A stretch of DNA of 64,000 nt from Dermatemys mawii (GCA_007922305.1 ML677373.1:13404607-13468606); one strand, 5' to 3'; counted from the stretch's first letter, positions 1-11,765 are shown. Notes: generated by a model not told the origin, from the sequence alone. Numbers and translations are program-made.

Positions 1-34
1 GCAGTGTTGTTCCCAAATGTGGGTGACATTAGTA

Positions 35-538
35 CAGTAACTCCTCACTTAAAGTTGCCCTGGTTAACAGTGTTTTGTTGTTATGTTGCTGATCAATTAG
101 GGAACATGCTTGTTTAAAGTTATGTAATGCTCCACTATTAAGTTGTTTGGCTGCCTGCTTTCTCCATAGCTGGCAACCGCCGTATGCCTACTCCTGCCCC
201 CCCAGCGCCTCCCTCCCGCCGACTGACCCCACAGATCAGTGCCTTTCCCCTCTTCCCCTGCCTCGTGCTTGCGGCAATCAGCTGGCTTGCGGCATTCAGA
301 AGGCCGGGGAGGGAGCAAGGGGGAGTGAGGAAGCGGCATGTGAAGTAAAGTGGGAGAAGGTGTCGGGGGCGGGGGAGAAAAGCTATATAATGCCTTTTGT
401 CTGGCAAAAATTTTTTTCCCTGAAACCTAAGCCCCCCTATTTACATTAATTCTTACAGGAAAATTGGATTTGCTTAACATCGTTCACTTAGTTGCATTTT
501 TCAGGAATGTAACTACAATGTTAAGTGAGGAGTTACTG
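35..538. mobile_element. pogo/Tigger-like non-autonomous DNA transposon (MITE)
   Basis: The two ends are inverted copies of CAGTAACTCCTCACTTAA. Each is flanked by a TA dinucleotide (33-34 and 539-540), the target duplication expected of Tc1/mariner/pogo elements. The 504-bp interior is GC-rich in the middle, and no transposase is visible. The subfamily name is inferred from the CAGT terminus and TA target site. Short ORFs inside it are not considered genes. Confidence 0.75.
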
Positions 539-540
539 TA

Positions 541-1199
541 GTAAGACATCCTGCTGCTATGTCGGAAATGTTTGCCCATCAGGGGGTGATGGTGAACATT
601 GCTGGAGAGTTGACCCCTGCTGCTTCCTCTCTTGAAAGTGGCCTTGAGGAGAGCAAGAGATACAGGAAGTTTAGTTTCCTTTGTCACAGTTGTGTAATAG
701 ATAAGAAGCCAGGAAATGCAAAGTGGAGTGTGATGCACCTGCCTTTCCCCTCCTGCTTCTGAAGGGGGAGCGAACGGAAGAGCTTGAAGTACAGACAATC
801 CTGGCCTTTAAGTTAAATTTCCCTGATTTGTGTCGCAGCTTAGCCTCAGTGAAACAGATAAAACAGCTGAGGCCAATAAAAGATTAGAATGTGGCGAGGA
901 ATGTCCTTTATTTCTAGAGTCCATCTAGACTACACGGCCCAGGTCCCCTCACCCAGTTACACCACATCCATTGTTACGTAGGCTGAACCATGGCCCTGCT
1001 CTGGAAACTGGCTAACACTCTGGGCATGTCTGAGTGTTCAGTCAGATTACCCGGTCCATTTACAACAGTGAAAAGTCCCTTCCCTGCAAGATGTTTTACG
1101 GTTTAAAGATGGTGCATCATGGTCCCCTGACTCAGTTGTGTTTTGGGATGTAGACAAGATAACGGCACTTTTCTAGTAGAGGAGAAAAACAGCTGGTTA
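541..1199. other. intergenic, no gene seen
   Basis: No coding pattern, splice structure or RNA gene is visible. The stretch from about 915 to 1165 has the look of an old DNA-transposon relic, with short shared motifs around tctagactacac and gggatgtagacaag, but I could not define ends. Confidence 0.4.
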
Positions 1200-1315
1200 G
1201 AGCAGGTCAGGAGAGCTGGCTGATATTCCTCAGTGCTCCTGGGCAAGTCTCATAACCTCTTTGTGCCTCAGTTTCCTCATCTGTGAAATGGGGAAGCTGC
1301 TATATTTTCTCTGCC
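1200..1315 (+). repeat. MIR-type SINE relic
   Basis: It contains the MIR core signature TGCCTCAGTTTCCTCATCTG followed by tgaaatgggg, preceded by the usual gggcaagtctcataacctct block. Confidence 0.7.
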
Positions 1316-2603
1316 ATTTGGCAGCATCTAGAAGGGGGCTGTGTTCTCGAGCTGCCCTTACTTTCAGCCTCAAGAGGGACACGCGGCTCTGATATCATCC
1401 CCCGGAAGACGCGCTGTGACCACACCTAGTGCCCAGGAAGTGACTTCATTTCATGGAGGCAAATCTTTCCTTTGTCTTGGGGCTGCTGGGCAAATTGATA
1501 AAGATGCAGCACAGGAAAAAATCCAAGCAGGTTCCCAGAAGCTCCTGCCCCCGTTGGGCCTGGTAGCACTCCTGCCATTCCAGGGTCATGCTTTTCCACG
1601 GTGGGGCACGGAACTGTCAGCTGGCACTTAAGTCTGTCGCTTTCTTAGCACTATGTTTATAACCGTATTGTCTTGCTCATGAGCATCAACTGGGAAGCCT
1701 CCTGCCTGCTTAACTCACACTCTGTTTATTGAAATGTGTATTTAAAGTGACTGAACCACCTGAGGGCAATGCTGCCTTGAAACCTGGTTATTTAATATTT
1801 ATTTCATATCCATTACAGCCGAAGGGAAAGGTCCCGCATTACATTTACATTCCAGTGGGGAAGAGGAATGGCATGATTTAAGAGCGAGTTAGCGAGACCG
1901 GAGAGGCATTGTTTAAAAAGCTATTTGTCTAATGAAATCATAAAAGTGGATTTAGATGAATTTCCCCAATTACTCTGTCAGCTGAAGCAATGTCCCGCTT
2001 TGAAAGTTCCCTCGACGTTAACGGATATGAATCACCCAGGGCGGCATCCCTTCTTCCAGTCTGCGTGACTCTGTCTTTAATGGCTGTTGGGTCTGGGAGC
2101 AGATGGCACCAGTGTGCTGACTCCAGCAGCTGAACTTTCTGAGAACGTTGGACAGAGGCACGAAATCCTACTTGTCCTTTTGGACCCCTATGGGGTTTTT
2201 CTAGCAAAAATCACTTGCTGTGCATGGAGTTCTACCCACCTCTCTCAGAATGTGGGGGCGGGTGGAATAGCCTATGACCAACATGACTAAAATAGGCTTC
2301 CAACTTCCCTGCCCTGAACTCGCACAAAATGGGGCCATCTGCAGGACTAATTAGATGCAAAATTTTGGTTCAAGGGTCAAAGCCACTTTTGAGTTGGAGG
2401 AGCGTGGGGGAAGGAGGCGAGGCATGAGAGGATAAGGAAGGAAGATTCCACATTCCCTTCGCATCCTCCACATCACCATTGGCTCTCTACCAGATGCTTG
2501 CTGTGACTGTTGCACCTGTGTGTTTGGATCTGTGTCAGCATCTCCTTTATACTTATAGCTGGGGGTAACTAGTTCCATTGCAGGAATTTATCCCGTACAC
2601 CGA

Positions 2604-2675
2604 GGGTGAAATCCTGGCCCCGTTCAGGTCAATGGCAAAACTCCTAGTGACTTCAGTGGGGCCAGGATTTCACCC
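2604..2675. mobile_element. short palindromic MITE
   Basis: Perfect 18-bp inverted ends (GGGTGAAATCCTGGCCCC and its complement) enclose a second, weaker inverted pair around gtcaatgg / tgacttcagt. The whole 72-bp unit can fold into one hairpin. A diverged relative is at 4015-4115. Confidence 0.65.
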
Positions 2676-4014
2676 CCAGGATGTGTCTAAAGTGGTCCAG
2701 GGTAGCTAACCCCAACCAAACCTCAATCTGTAAGTTAACATCTTTAGCCTCAAGTTATCTGGTTGAGGACCACTCTAGAGGGAAGCTTAAACACCCTGTG
2801 CATAAAACACCTGTAGCACTATTGGGTCAAGAGAAACTTCTGTTAGGAAAAATTCATCCCTTTGGCATTCAGTGAAGCTACGACTCTGAGGTAAACCACT
2901 CTGTCAGATCAATATATATTTGGTTGTAGGCCCCTAGTAGAGCTGAATGCCTCGGCTTCTCTGTGCCTGGCTCTGATGCCCAAGCCCTCGATACTCTGCT
3001 CTGATTGCTGTGGAAGTGCTTTGTACTTATCAAATCTCCTCTCTCCTGGAAAAATCCCAAGTGGAAGAGGAAGGGGGCGCTATTTGCCCTCGGGTGCAGA
3101 CAGGAGCGCTCCAGCTTCCATAATTGACGGTAGGTTTTTTTTCTTCGTGTGTGTTAATTACTTTGGCATAACAGGGCTTCCTGAACAGGTTTCCTAGGGC
3201 TAGAAGGGGAATAGGATAGAGTGAGATGTAAACCTGCAGCAGCTGCTTTGAGAAGCTATTTAGGGACGTGATGAAAAGCAACAAATAAAGTTGTCAAGGT
3301 GGGAGTAGCTGACTTTTGTAGAGTAACTAGCTATTTCTTCCCTCCGTGGGAAATTTGCCCTACTGTGATTAGGCTTTTAGTTGCCTCATTCCCAGCTTAC
3401 CCAGCGATCTTTTGGTGAATATAAATGAATGCAGGACACTATATCCATAGATCGGATGGTCCCTATTCATTTCACTGTGTTGTTTCTTTTTTAAGTAATT
3501 TAACTGGACCCTGCATTTCCAGCATGCGTCATAAGGTGCGCACCATTCCAGAGCTGAGAGAGGGGCCCACCTACAGAAGCCTTGTGTTGTATGTCCAGCT
3601 CTAATGGACATGGGACTTACCCTTTCAGACCTCAGTCAGCTGTGCAGTTTTTTTGTATTCCTCTGTTTTGCCTCGATGGTTCTCTCTCCTGGGTTTCTGG
3701 GACTACATTTCCATTACGTGCTCACCTTCCCTACGTGGCCTGTCTGCTCACCTGTTTCTGCTGCTAATGCCAGCTGGCACTCCCTCCATGCTACGCTCAG
3801 TGGAGGATTGCCACAGCTGAGCTATTTGCTGGGCTCATGGACAATCTACTCCATTTTGGGGGCTTGCGGAAGCTATAAATGAGGGGTGTTTAACGTAAGC
3901 ATTGGCCCTTCCTTATGTGGATCATCCTCCCTCACTTAATCCCACATGAGCAGCTATAACATATTTTTGTGGATTTGTTGGGAGACGAGGGTGCAATTCA
4001 CACTTCCCTCTCTA
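2676..4014. other. intergenic, no gene seen
   Basis: No exon with conserved protein content, RNA gene or clear repeat boundary is visible. The ORFs here are short, lack family motifs and appear random. Confidence 0.35.
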
Positions 4015-4115
4015 GGAGCAATGACTGGATGTGTGGTGTGCAACCCTCATCCCATTGACGTCAATGGCAAAATTCTTATTGACTTCAGCTGGGCCAGTAT
4101 TTCACCCAGCATGCT
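4015..4115. mobile_element. diverged copy of the short palindromic MITE
   Basis: The motifs cccattgacgtcaatggcaaaattc and gggccagtatttcaccc match the organisation of the element at 2604-2675. The left terminal arm is decayed. Confidence 0.45.
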
Positions 4116-5916
4116 TTGCTTGACACTGTGCCAAGGGTTCAGGTTAGCAGTGATGACTCTGAAGCATGGTCCTGACCAGTCACGGGGACAGGATAAGGGA
4201 GGGAAATCATTGTGGCGTGTCTGCCATCCCTGCCAGAGAAGGAAGAATTAAAGGGAAAGGATTTGACAAGCTGCCCGCTACATTCGTTAGGACTCAAGCT
4301 GGCACTTGGAGGCATTGATTAAGGATTGGCAGTGCGGCCATTCTGTTCTAGGCAGCAGTTCATGACCAGGAAAATAAGACTGTAGTCATTTTAAAGGGAC
4401 ACTACACAGGTAGGTTGGCCCCAAAAGGTGAGAGTTCTGTCTTGCAAGTATTTTTGCCTACAAAACCTCATATTAACAAACATTTTCATAGATTAAAACC
4501 AAACAAAAGGATTTTTTTTAAGTGAACCCTTGCAGGATTTGCAACCCAAAAGCTGGAACTGGACGCTAAAGGGAAATTGACTATACAGTCTAGTTCCATT
4601 GTCCATGCTGACTGAATTGCAAAAAACAACCAACCCACATAAATGATGAAATGTTAAACTGGACTTTAAACGTTTTATCTGGTTTAATTCTTGAGTATTG
4701 TTAGAAACGTGGACAAGGGAAATGGCATTTCGTTGTGGTCTTAGCTAGTGAGCCAGATTGTCATCTCAGGCCCAGTGGTGTAAATCTAGACTTTTCTGGA
4801 GCTCTTCCAGATGAACACTGCTTGAAACAGAGATCAGAATCTTAGCCCCTGCTTTAGGATGTAGTTGGGTTAAAAGTCATTTGCCAAGATTCTAATCTCA
4901 GTTTCCCTGGTTCAGTACAGAGCAGCTCTACTGATGACAGAGTTACTTAGGATTTACACTCTGGGCTGGAGATCCGAACCTTGGCCCGTGATTTTTAACA
5001 TGACTGCCTCCTTTCTAAACGAATGAAAATGTCATTGTATTTGAATTGCACTCTGACGCATGCAGGACTCTGCACAGGAGACATGTCTGATAGGAGGGAA
5101 TGATTAAGAAAAGTGAAGGGTGCTTTTGTAACCTTTCCATTTCAAGGTTCCCTGCTTAAGATGTTTAGAGGATCTAATGTAATTGAACCTCTGGAAACTG
5201 TTCTGTTGTTTTCTAGAAGGACTTGTCTGGTGCCTATACTTGCTTTGTGAATAACTGCAAGTATAAAAGATTACATTATAAAGCCAATCACTGGTTTGAT
5301 CTGTCTGATACAGCTAAACCCTGGATGTAACCACTTCCCGAGAGAGGGATGCTGTGTGTAAATGCAGCCTTTCTGCGTTAGGTTGTGAGCTAGCAGGACT
5401 GGGACATTACTTGGCTGGCAGGCCTCTGGGAGGACCTGTCAGATGATAGAAGTGAGATGGTGGCAGTTTACCCTTGGAGTCAGTATTGGATCACCAGCCA
5501 CCGTGGTGTTAGGGAACACTGCACTGCTGGAGACAGTGTGTTTCTGATGTGAACCAGAAACTTGACAGCTTGCTCTAATTAGAGCATCCCAGGGCACTTT
5601 TCTGAAAGAGTAACCTCGGTGTCCTGCCCAAGTTCTAGTGATGGTAATTACATCTGCCCTACCTCTGCCTCTCCCTGTATTTTCAGGTGAACAAAGTATC
5701 AGTGAGCCCTGTTACGCTTTTCAAATGCTGTTGGAGTCTCCCAGATGAAAGGCACCTAGAAAAGTAATACCATTAATATCCAAGCAGGAGCTGTCCTTTT
5801 GGTGCAGCCATTAGAAATGTGGCTCTTTTACTGAGCAAGACGCGTGAGGAGTCCAGGCATGGGTGTTGGTATCTAGATACCATGGTAATGGATGCCCTAC
5901 AAGTGCCTAAGATAGG
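4116..5916. other. intergenic, no gene seen
   Basis: This is an AT-leaning single-copy-like sequence with no long ORF and no recognisable repeat or RNA gene. Confidence 0.35.
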
Positions 5917-6065
5917 CAAGGTGGGTGAGGTCATATCTTTTACTGGACCAACTTCTGTTTGGTGAGAGAGACAAGCTTATGTGAGGAAGAGCTCTGTGTG
6001 GCTCGAAAGCTTGACTCTCACCATCAGAAAGTGGTTCAATAAAAGATAGGACCTCCCACACCTTG
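5917..6065. mobile_element. MITE with about 35-bp inverted ends
   Basis: The left end (caaggtgggtgaggtcatat...) is matched by the complement of the right end (...ataggacctcccacaccttg), with tatcttttaytggacc in both arms. An internal inverted pair is formed around acaagctta / aaagcttga. A related half copy is at 18118-18205. Confidence 0.6.
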
Positions 6066-6129
6066 TCTCTAATATCCTGGGACTGACCCAGCTACAACCT
6101 AAGCTAGATAAAGCATTTGGATGTTCTGG

Positions 6130-6395
6130 CTACTCGGACTAGATTCACCCCTGCAGGTGGGTACAAACTGCTGGCTTAGACTTGCTGGGGTCTGGGGCTA
6201 AAGCCAAAGCCTGAGTCCCACCGCCTGGGTCCGAAGCCCAAACCCGGGGCGACAGGGTTTGGGTGGGCTTAGGCTTCGATCCCTCCTCCTAGGGTCGTGT
6301 AATTATTTTTGTTGTCAGAAGGGGGTCACGGTGCAATGAAGTTTGAGAACCCTGATCTAGTCTGATATCTTGTATAACGCAGGCCACAGAACTCT
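6130..6395. mobile_element. DNA-transposon terminus joined to CR1-like tail fragment
   Basis: The segment finishing gggggtcacggtgcaatgaagtttgagaaccctg looks like the terminus of a reptilian hAT-like element. It runs directly into agtctgatatcttgtataacgcaggccacagaactctg, which resembles the antisense 3' tail of CR1. Both calls rest on recall of repeat families. Confidence 0.35.
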
Positions 6396-6734
6396 GAAAG
6401 GGATAGATTTTGACTAAAAGTGATGCTTTTATTTTGATTGCATTCCCAAACTGGGTATGTTATGCTCTCACCTCTGCCATCCTCTTCCTTCACACAGAGC
6501 AGCAGTAATTTATAATTTAAGTTCTCTGAATTCATTGGTGGAAACATCTGTCTAAGCCAGGGACTTCGGCGCTGTATTCACACTAACAAGGAGAACATCC
6601 ATAAAGGGTCTCCATTGGAACCCCATGCTAAAAGCATTACTTTGGGACAACACTTTGTAAGAAAGGGGCATATTTTCCTCTTGGTAAGTAAATAATGCTG
6701 ATTGGGGTCACTAGGAGTTATGCAGACAGCAAGG

Positions 6735-6850
6735 AGGTGCATGACCTAGTGTATAAGGCACTGAACTGAGAGTCGGGAGACCTGGGTGCTATTCCTGACT
6801 CTGCCATAGGGTCTTTGTCTGTTTCCCAGATGCAATATATGGCCTGACTT
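6735..6850 (+). repeat. MIR-type SINE relic
   Basis: The block 'gtataaggcactgaactgagagtcgggagacctgggtgctattcctgactctgcc' has the standard MIR layout. The tail is decayed. Confidence 0.5.
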
Positions 6851-6892
6851 TATTTTTCTTCCACCTTTCCCCATCTGTTTCTCATGCCTTCT

Positions 6893-7290
6893 GTACACTG
6901 TAAAATTATGTCGGCCTAACATATGTCAGCATAGAGCCACTACACTTATTAAATTGCTTGTGTGTGCACGCAGTTGCCTCTTTCTGTCGGAGGTGCGGTC
7001 TTCACCAGGAGCGCTTGTATGGATCGTATTGTCAATGTGGGGCATTGTGGGATGGCTCCTGAAAGCTGGTAACAGTTGACGAAAACAATGCAGTGTCTAC
7101 GCTGACACTCCATCAACCTAATAATATTGACTGTGACCTTATGCTTCTTGGAGAGGTGGTGGCGTTAAATCGACGTAGAGAGGCACTTACACTGACAGGA
7201 ACCAAATTTAAGCAAAGACACATCCACAGCTAAGTTGACACAAGGCAGTTTACGTTGACCTAACTGGGTAATGTAGACCAGGCCTTAGTC
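6893..7290. mobile_element. MITE, DNA-transposon derived
   Basis: It begins with tgtacactgtaaaattatgtcggcctaac and ends with gttgacctaactgggtaatgtagaccagg. These are imperfect inverted ends centred on the motif gttrgcctaac. No ORF of transposase length is present. Confidence 0.5.
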
Positions 7291-8755
7291 TAATTTCTCC
7301 TGATCTCTCAGTGCCCTTTTCTTTCACCAGCCCCTGTATCTTTTCGTTCTCTTCTCCCATGTCTTTCCAGTCCCATTAATTCCTTCCTTTCTCAACTTCT
7401 CCATCTGCTCTTCTTTACTTCATTGGCTCTTGCTTTTTCCTTATTTTCTTTTCCATCCCTCGGTCTCTTCCAGGAATCTCCTTTCTACTCGCTCTGTCAC
7501 TGCTCCCTCTAAATCCATCCCATTCTGCCCTTCTCCCCCATCTCTGGTCGTGGACTGCTAGACACCCCCAAGCCTGTCCCTCCCTGCCCACCTGCTTGCT
7601 TGCTGGGTCCTGGAGGGCAATGCCCCTTTCAGCACCTTGGCTGCTGGATGATAATGCTGCTTCTCTCCTTGCTTCTGCGCTTTGCGTGTTGGATGCTTTT
7701 CCCACACCTTGCACTTGGTCTCTTCTATACACAGCCTGGGTGGTCCTCTCTCTCTTCCCCTCAAGGAGGAGCAGCAGTACAAGGGCCTGTTGGCAGTGTT
7801 ACCAACTCTCACCATTTTATCAAAAGTCTCAGGATATTTGAGGTGGGTCTTTCTTGAAGCAGGAGCTCTGGGAGTTATGTGACTAGATGTCCACCTCCGC
7901 TTTCCTCGATTTTTAAAAGGAAGTTTCTGGCCTCATGGTGCTGGAGAAAAGTTGTGACCCGAGTGCACCTTAAAGGCTTAGAAATCACAGGGCAAAGAAA
8001 AGGAGCCTCATGTATTTTTAAAACAAAGCTTATTATTTGATGCCATGATTGTAGGGGGGCTGATGAATATTTGAATGGGTGCAATTGACAAAACAGCAGC
8101 AGAGTCTGTTTTTAAGCTCTGGCAAGGCCAGCAGCTGAGTGGTGGTAGAGGGAGCAGGCACACCTGGGGGCGTAGCTGGGGGACTAGGGTGCCAAACCTG
8201 CAGCCCACAGACTGGATGTGGTGCCCCCACACCCTTCCCTCCACTCTGGAGCCCTCTTTGGAATGAACGGAGAGATCCAGCTGGCACCTGCCAGTGCCAG
8301 CCTCTTGCAACATAGCCTGGAAAGAGCAGAAGCTAGAGTGGGTGGAGCTGAGGAGGGAGCTGGTGCCTGATGGGGCCCAGGCACCTGAACCCCTCACTGT
8401 CCGTTCGGCACACACAGCATCCTGAGGCCCAGAGGAGACTCTGCCCTCTCCTGCCTCACTTGTTGTCCCTGGTGCTTCAACGGGCTCCTAGAAGAGGGGA
8501 GAACTTTCTTCCAGCCCCATAGTGTCAGGAAAGGGCTGCTTCTTTCCCCTCCCAGGGATGGAAATCATCCACAGGGGAGAACTCCCCAAAGGGAAAAGGG
8601 GAAAACAATGTTGAGAAGGGGGAGAGGATGCCCAAAATGGGGCAGTGGTGTAGGGAAAACTCACCAAAGGAAGGAGGTGACTGGCCATGTGGGATGCATA
8701 GAGGGGTGTGATGTGGGGAAAGGGAGGGGTCTCAAATGCATTTATTTAGTAATGA
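7291..8755. other. intergenic, no gene seen
   Basis: This is a CT-rich then mixed-composition stretch. ORFs up to 135 codons occur on both strands, but they overlap each other in all frames, lack domain motifs and follow base composition, so no gene is called. Confidence 0.35.
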
Positions 8756-9188
8756 CTAGAGCTGGCCAGGAAATTGTTCTCCTGCCCTTTGAGAATTTGA
8801 GATTTATTTTTTTTAAAAAAAAAAATCTATTCTGAATCCAGAGGAAAAGTCTATCTCATATTTTTGCCAAATGATCTGATCTCACTTTGGGGGAAAGGGG
8901 AGAGAGAGATTTTCAATCAAAATAATTGGTGTCAATTTTGATCTTTTTAATGTTTTCCTTTTTGCTATAAATTAACTTCAGCTTAAACATAAAGTCATGT
9001 TGACCTGAAAAACAGAATTCTTCTTTTGAAAATGTTGAAACATTCTATTTCAGCAATTCTGAATTTCAAAATATTTTAGAGATTTGTTGAAATGGGCCCT
9101 TTCCCATGAACGGTTTTAGTTTTGGTGCATTAGCATTTTCTGATGGGGAAAAAATGGTTGGCTGGAAAATTCCTAACCATATCTAGTT
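8756..9188. mobile_element. AT-rich MITE
   Basis: The left end ctagagctggccaggaaatt is mirrored by the right end, whose complement reads ctagatatggttaggaattt. The interior is AT-rich with many gaaa/tttc runs and no ORF. The right end of a related element, ...caccagctctag, occurs at 45222. Confidence 0.55.
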
Positions 9189-9381
9189 ACTACCCCCTTA
9201 ATTGTCTTTAACCGTAGCGCTTAACTCTGGTATTACGGACACACACTCAACAGCCAGGCAAGGCTGCACAGTGCCTCTGGTTAGTGAATTCTTTACGTCT
9301 ACCCCAGGGCCTCTGACTGACGCTGGTTAACTTGGCCTTCATCTCAGAATTCGCTGAACATCCCTGTGTGGTGGGAGAGAC

Positions 9382-9384
9382 TTA
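9382..9384. repeat. TTA target-site duplication, left
   Basis: TTA directly abuts the left terminal repeat of the Harbinger element and is repeated at 13668-13670. Confidence 0.85.
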
Positions 9385-9407
9385 AGGCATGGTTACACTT
9401 ACAAGAT

Positions 9408-9460
9408 TATAGCGCTATTGGTTATAGCGGTCCCCTTATACAGTAATATGACTAGCGCTA
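9408..9460. repeat. Left subterminal TATAGCG motif cluster
   Basis: Three copies of a tatagcg(cta) motif lie at 9408-9417, 9423-9429 and 9453-9460. The same motif recurs near the right end. In PIF/Harbinger elements the Myb-like partner is known to bind subterminal sequence, so these are candidate binding sites, which is an inference. Confidence 0.5.
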
Positions 9461-9753
9461 TTGTATGTCCACACTGAGATGCTCCAGCATTATAGCATGG
9501 CCACATTTGCGGCACTTAATGCGGCATTAAGAGCAGCGCATTAGGGCATGTATCCCACAGTACACCTCTTCCCAATCTGGCGCAATGCCTTGTGGTGGGG
9601 GGGTGTCACTTGCGGGGCATTCTGTATCCTGTTTCAACTACCCATGATGCTTTTTGGCATATCCCAGGAATCCCTGGGTTTCCTTTCACCTCCGGCGCCA
9701 TCTTTCAATGGTTTCAGCAAGGCGCGCTCCGTCTTCCATTGTCGTGTGCCGCA

Positions 9754-11109
9754 ATGAATCCAGAACTGCTGAGGAACATGCTGACGACTGTCGCCAGCAC
9801 ATCTCTGTGTGCAGTGGAGTTAATCCTTGACATGCAGGATGACAGTGATGAGTCTGAAGACGAGATCGAAGCGGTGAATGCGTTTGACACGAAGCTTCTT
9901 GTCTCATTAACGGACACGCTCACGGCCGTTGAACGCCGCTTCTGGGCATGGGAAACGAGCACTGAGTGGTGGGATCGCATCGTCATGCAAGTCTGGGATG
10001 ATGAGCAGTGGCTGCAAAACTTTCGAATGAGAAAAGCCACTTTCATGGGACTGTGTGCTCAACTCGCCCCCGCCCTGCGGCGCAAGGACACCAGATTGAG
10101 AGCTGCCCTCCCGGTGGAGAAGCGGGTGGCTATCGCGATTTGGAAGCTGGCTACACCAGACAGCTACCAATCGGTGGCCAACCAGTTTGGGGTTGGAAAG
10201 TCAACCATTGAAGTTGTGCTGATGCAAGTGTGCAGGGCCATTAATCGCATCCTGCTACGAAAAATCGTGACTCTGGGTAACGTGCATGACATTGTTGCTG
10301 GCTTTGAAGAAATGGGTTTCCCTAACTGTGGAGGAGCGATAGATGGGACCCATATACCTATTCTGGCACCCGCCCACCTAGCAGATGAGTACGTTAACCG
10401 AAAGGGGTACTTCTCCATGGTTCTCCAGGCACTTGTGGATCACCGTGGGCGTTTTACTGACATTAACGCTGGCTGGTCTGGAAAGGTGCATGACGCACGC
10501 ATCTTCCGCCACACTGGCCTGTTCATGAAGCTACAAGCTGGGACTTTTTTCCCAGACCAGAGGATCCCCGTGGGGGAAGTGGAAATGCCCATAGTGATTC
10601 TTGGTGACCCCACTTACCCTTTAATGCCCTGGCTCATGAAACCCTACACAGGGAGCCTGGACAGCAGTCAGGAAAGGTTCAGCTACAGGCTTAGCCGGTG
10701 TCGAATGACTGTGGAGTGTGCTTTTGGGCATCTCAAGGCACGCTGGCGCTGTCTTTATGGGAGGCTAGACTTGGCCGAGGGTAGTATCTCCGCGGTTATT
10801 TCTGCATACTGTGCCCTACATAATCTTTGTGAGCGGAAGGGCGAAGGCTTCACTCAGGCATGGTCTTCGGAGGTTCAACGCCTGGAGGCCACATATGCCC
10901 AGCCAGAGAGCAGGGTTCTTAGAGGGGACCAGTGCGAGGCTGTTAGGATCAGGGAAGCCTTGAGGGAGCATTTTGAGGCTGAAAGTGAGGTGCAGATGGA
11001 GGGAGGGAGCATTCTTTTAATAGGAACAGGCATTTGCTTTTCTGTAGCCTGTAATGTATGTACACTTAATAAAGAAACCCATTTATTAAGAAGACAATTC
11101 ATTTACTGA
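9754..11109 (+). CDS. PIF/Harbinger DDE transposase (HARBI1-like)
   Basis: The product is a 451-residue nuclease that cuts and rejoins transposon ends in the nucleus. The start chosen is the ATG at 9754, which has a purine at -3 and opens MNPELLRNML. The frame is open further upstream to 9592, but that stretch lacks family character. A helix-turn-helix-like region lies at about residues 112-160 (SYQSVANQFGVGKSTIE). The DDE nuclease follows with GGAIDGTHIPI (Asp197), GWSGKVHDARIF (Asp247) and RMTVECAFGHLKARW (Glu321), so all three catalytic acids are present. The last ~30 residues translate sequence that should be 3' UTR, because the AATAAA at 11068-11073 lies within the ORF. The natural stop has probably been lost or shifted in this copy. 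It converges with the Myb-like gene of the same element. Confidence 0.9.
   Translation: MNPELLRNMLTTVASTSLCAVELILDMQDDSDESEDEIEAVNAFDTKLLVSLTDTLTAVERRFWAWETSTEWWDRIVMQVWDDEQWLQNFRMRKATFMGLCAQLAPALRRKDTRLRAALPVEKRVAIAIWKLATPDSYQSVANQFGVGKSTIEVVLMQVCRAINRILLRKIVTLGNVHDIVAGFEEMGFPNCGGAIDGTHIPILAPAHLADEYVNRKGYFSMVLQALVDHRGRFTDINAGWSGKVHDARIFRHTGLFMKLQAGTFFPDQRIPVGEVEMPIVILGDPTYPLMPWLMKPYTGSLDSSQERFSYRLSRCRMTVECAFGHLKARWRCLYGRLDLAEGSISAVISAYCALHNLCERKGEGFTQAWSSEVQRLEATYAQPESRVLRGDQCEAVRIREALREHFEAESEVQMEGGSILLIGTGICFSVACNVCTLNKETHLLRRQFIY
11065..11090. terminator. Bidirectional poly(A) palindrome between convergent transposon genes
   Basis: The sequence CTTAATAAA (11065-11073), an 8-base spacer and TTTATTAAG (11082-11090) form a perfect 9-bp inverted repeat. 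It puts an AATAAA signal on the + strand for the transposase and another on the - strand about 110 bases past the Myb-like gene's stop. Confidence 0.65.
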
Positions 11110-11196
11110 ACAGGTACTTCGGTTGCTGAAAGAAAATATTGTGATGCGTGTGAGGGGGAAGCCGGGGGAGGCGCAGTGGGGGTGGCATGGGGTCAG

Positions 11197-11765
11197 TCAG
11201 AGATCGGAATATGTCCGGGTCTCTGAGTCTCCAGTGCCCTTACAGTGGCCATGTCCCCTGAACCCCATTTGCGGAGGGCAGTAAGGCATGTTATTAGGGG
11301 TTGACTGCAGTGGATAATGGTCCGGGGTTTGGGGGTTGTTCGGTGAAGACAGAGGGGTTGGAGGCAGCTGTGGATGGTGATAACCATATAGCTGATGATA
11401 GTGGCCTGGAGGGTACAGAGGCACAGAAGGGGAAGGGTTTGGGGGCAAATGATAATTGGGGTAGAGAGCACGGTGCCTCTCCTCCTGAAGGGTTACAATC
11501 CGCTGCATAGTCTCCAATTGAAGCTGCAGTAATGAGAACAGCTTATCGGTGCTTTTCCGGCGGTGAATCGCATTCTCCTTCTGCGCCTTCTCCCTCAACT
11601 TGCTCTCGTTCTCCCTCCACCTCTGTGCAACTCGATTCTCCGTTACAGCCTGTTGCATTACTTGCTGTACAAAATCTTCTTTGCTCCTTCGTGGCCGCTT
11701 TCTCAGTCGCCTCAGCCTCTCAGCTGTTGATAAGAGCGATGGCACAGGGCTCAAGGACGATCCTT
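11197..11765 (-). CDS. Harbinger Myb/SANT-like protein, exon 2
   Basis: This exon follows a textbook acceptor on the - strand (tttttattttag, AG at 11767-11766). It supplies two bases of the split codon and then 188 residues to the stop at 11199-11197. The protein segment has a basic patch (RLRRLRKRPRRSKEDF) and a probable coiled coil (VAQRWRENESKLREKAQKE to LQLETMQRIVTLQEER). A Pro/Tyr/His-rich tail follows (YPNYHLPPNPSPSVPLYPPG...). A basic linker followed by a coiled coil after the Myb domain is the usual layout of these Harbinger partner proteins and suggests oligomerisation. The junction is inferred from splice signals and phase, not from a transcript. Confidence 0.72.

Noticed and set aside
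7628..7648. Second RE1-like site (ttcagcaccttgg)
   Set aside because: Only the left half-site matches. The right half is unrelated, and it lies far from the gene.
9592..9753. Upstream 54 codons of the transposase ORF
   Set aside because: They lack family motifs and precede a better ATG at 9754.
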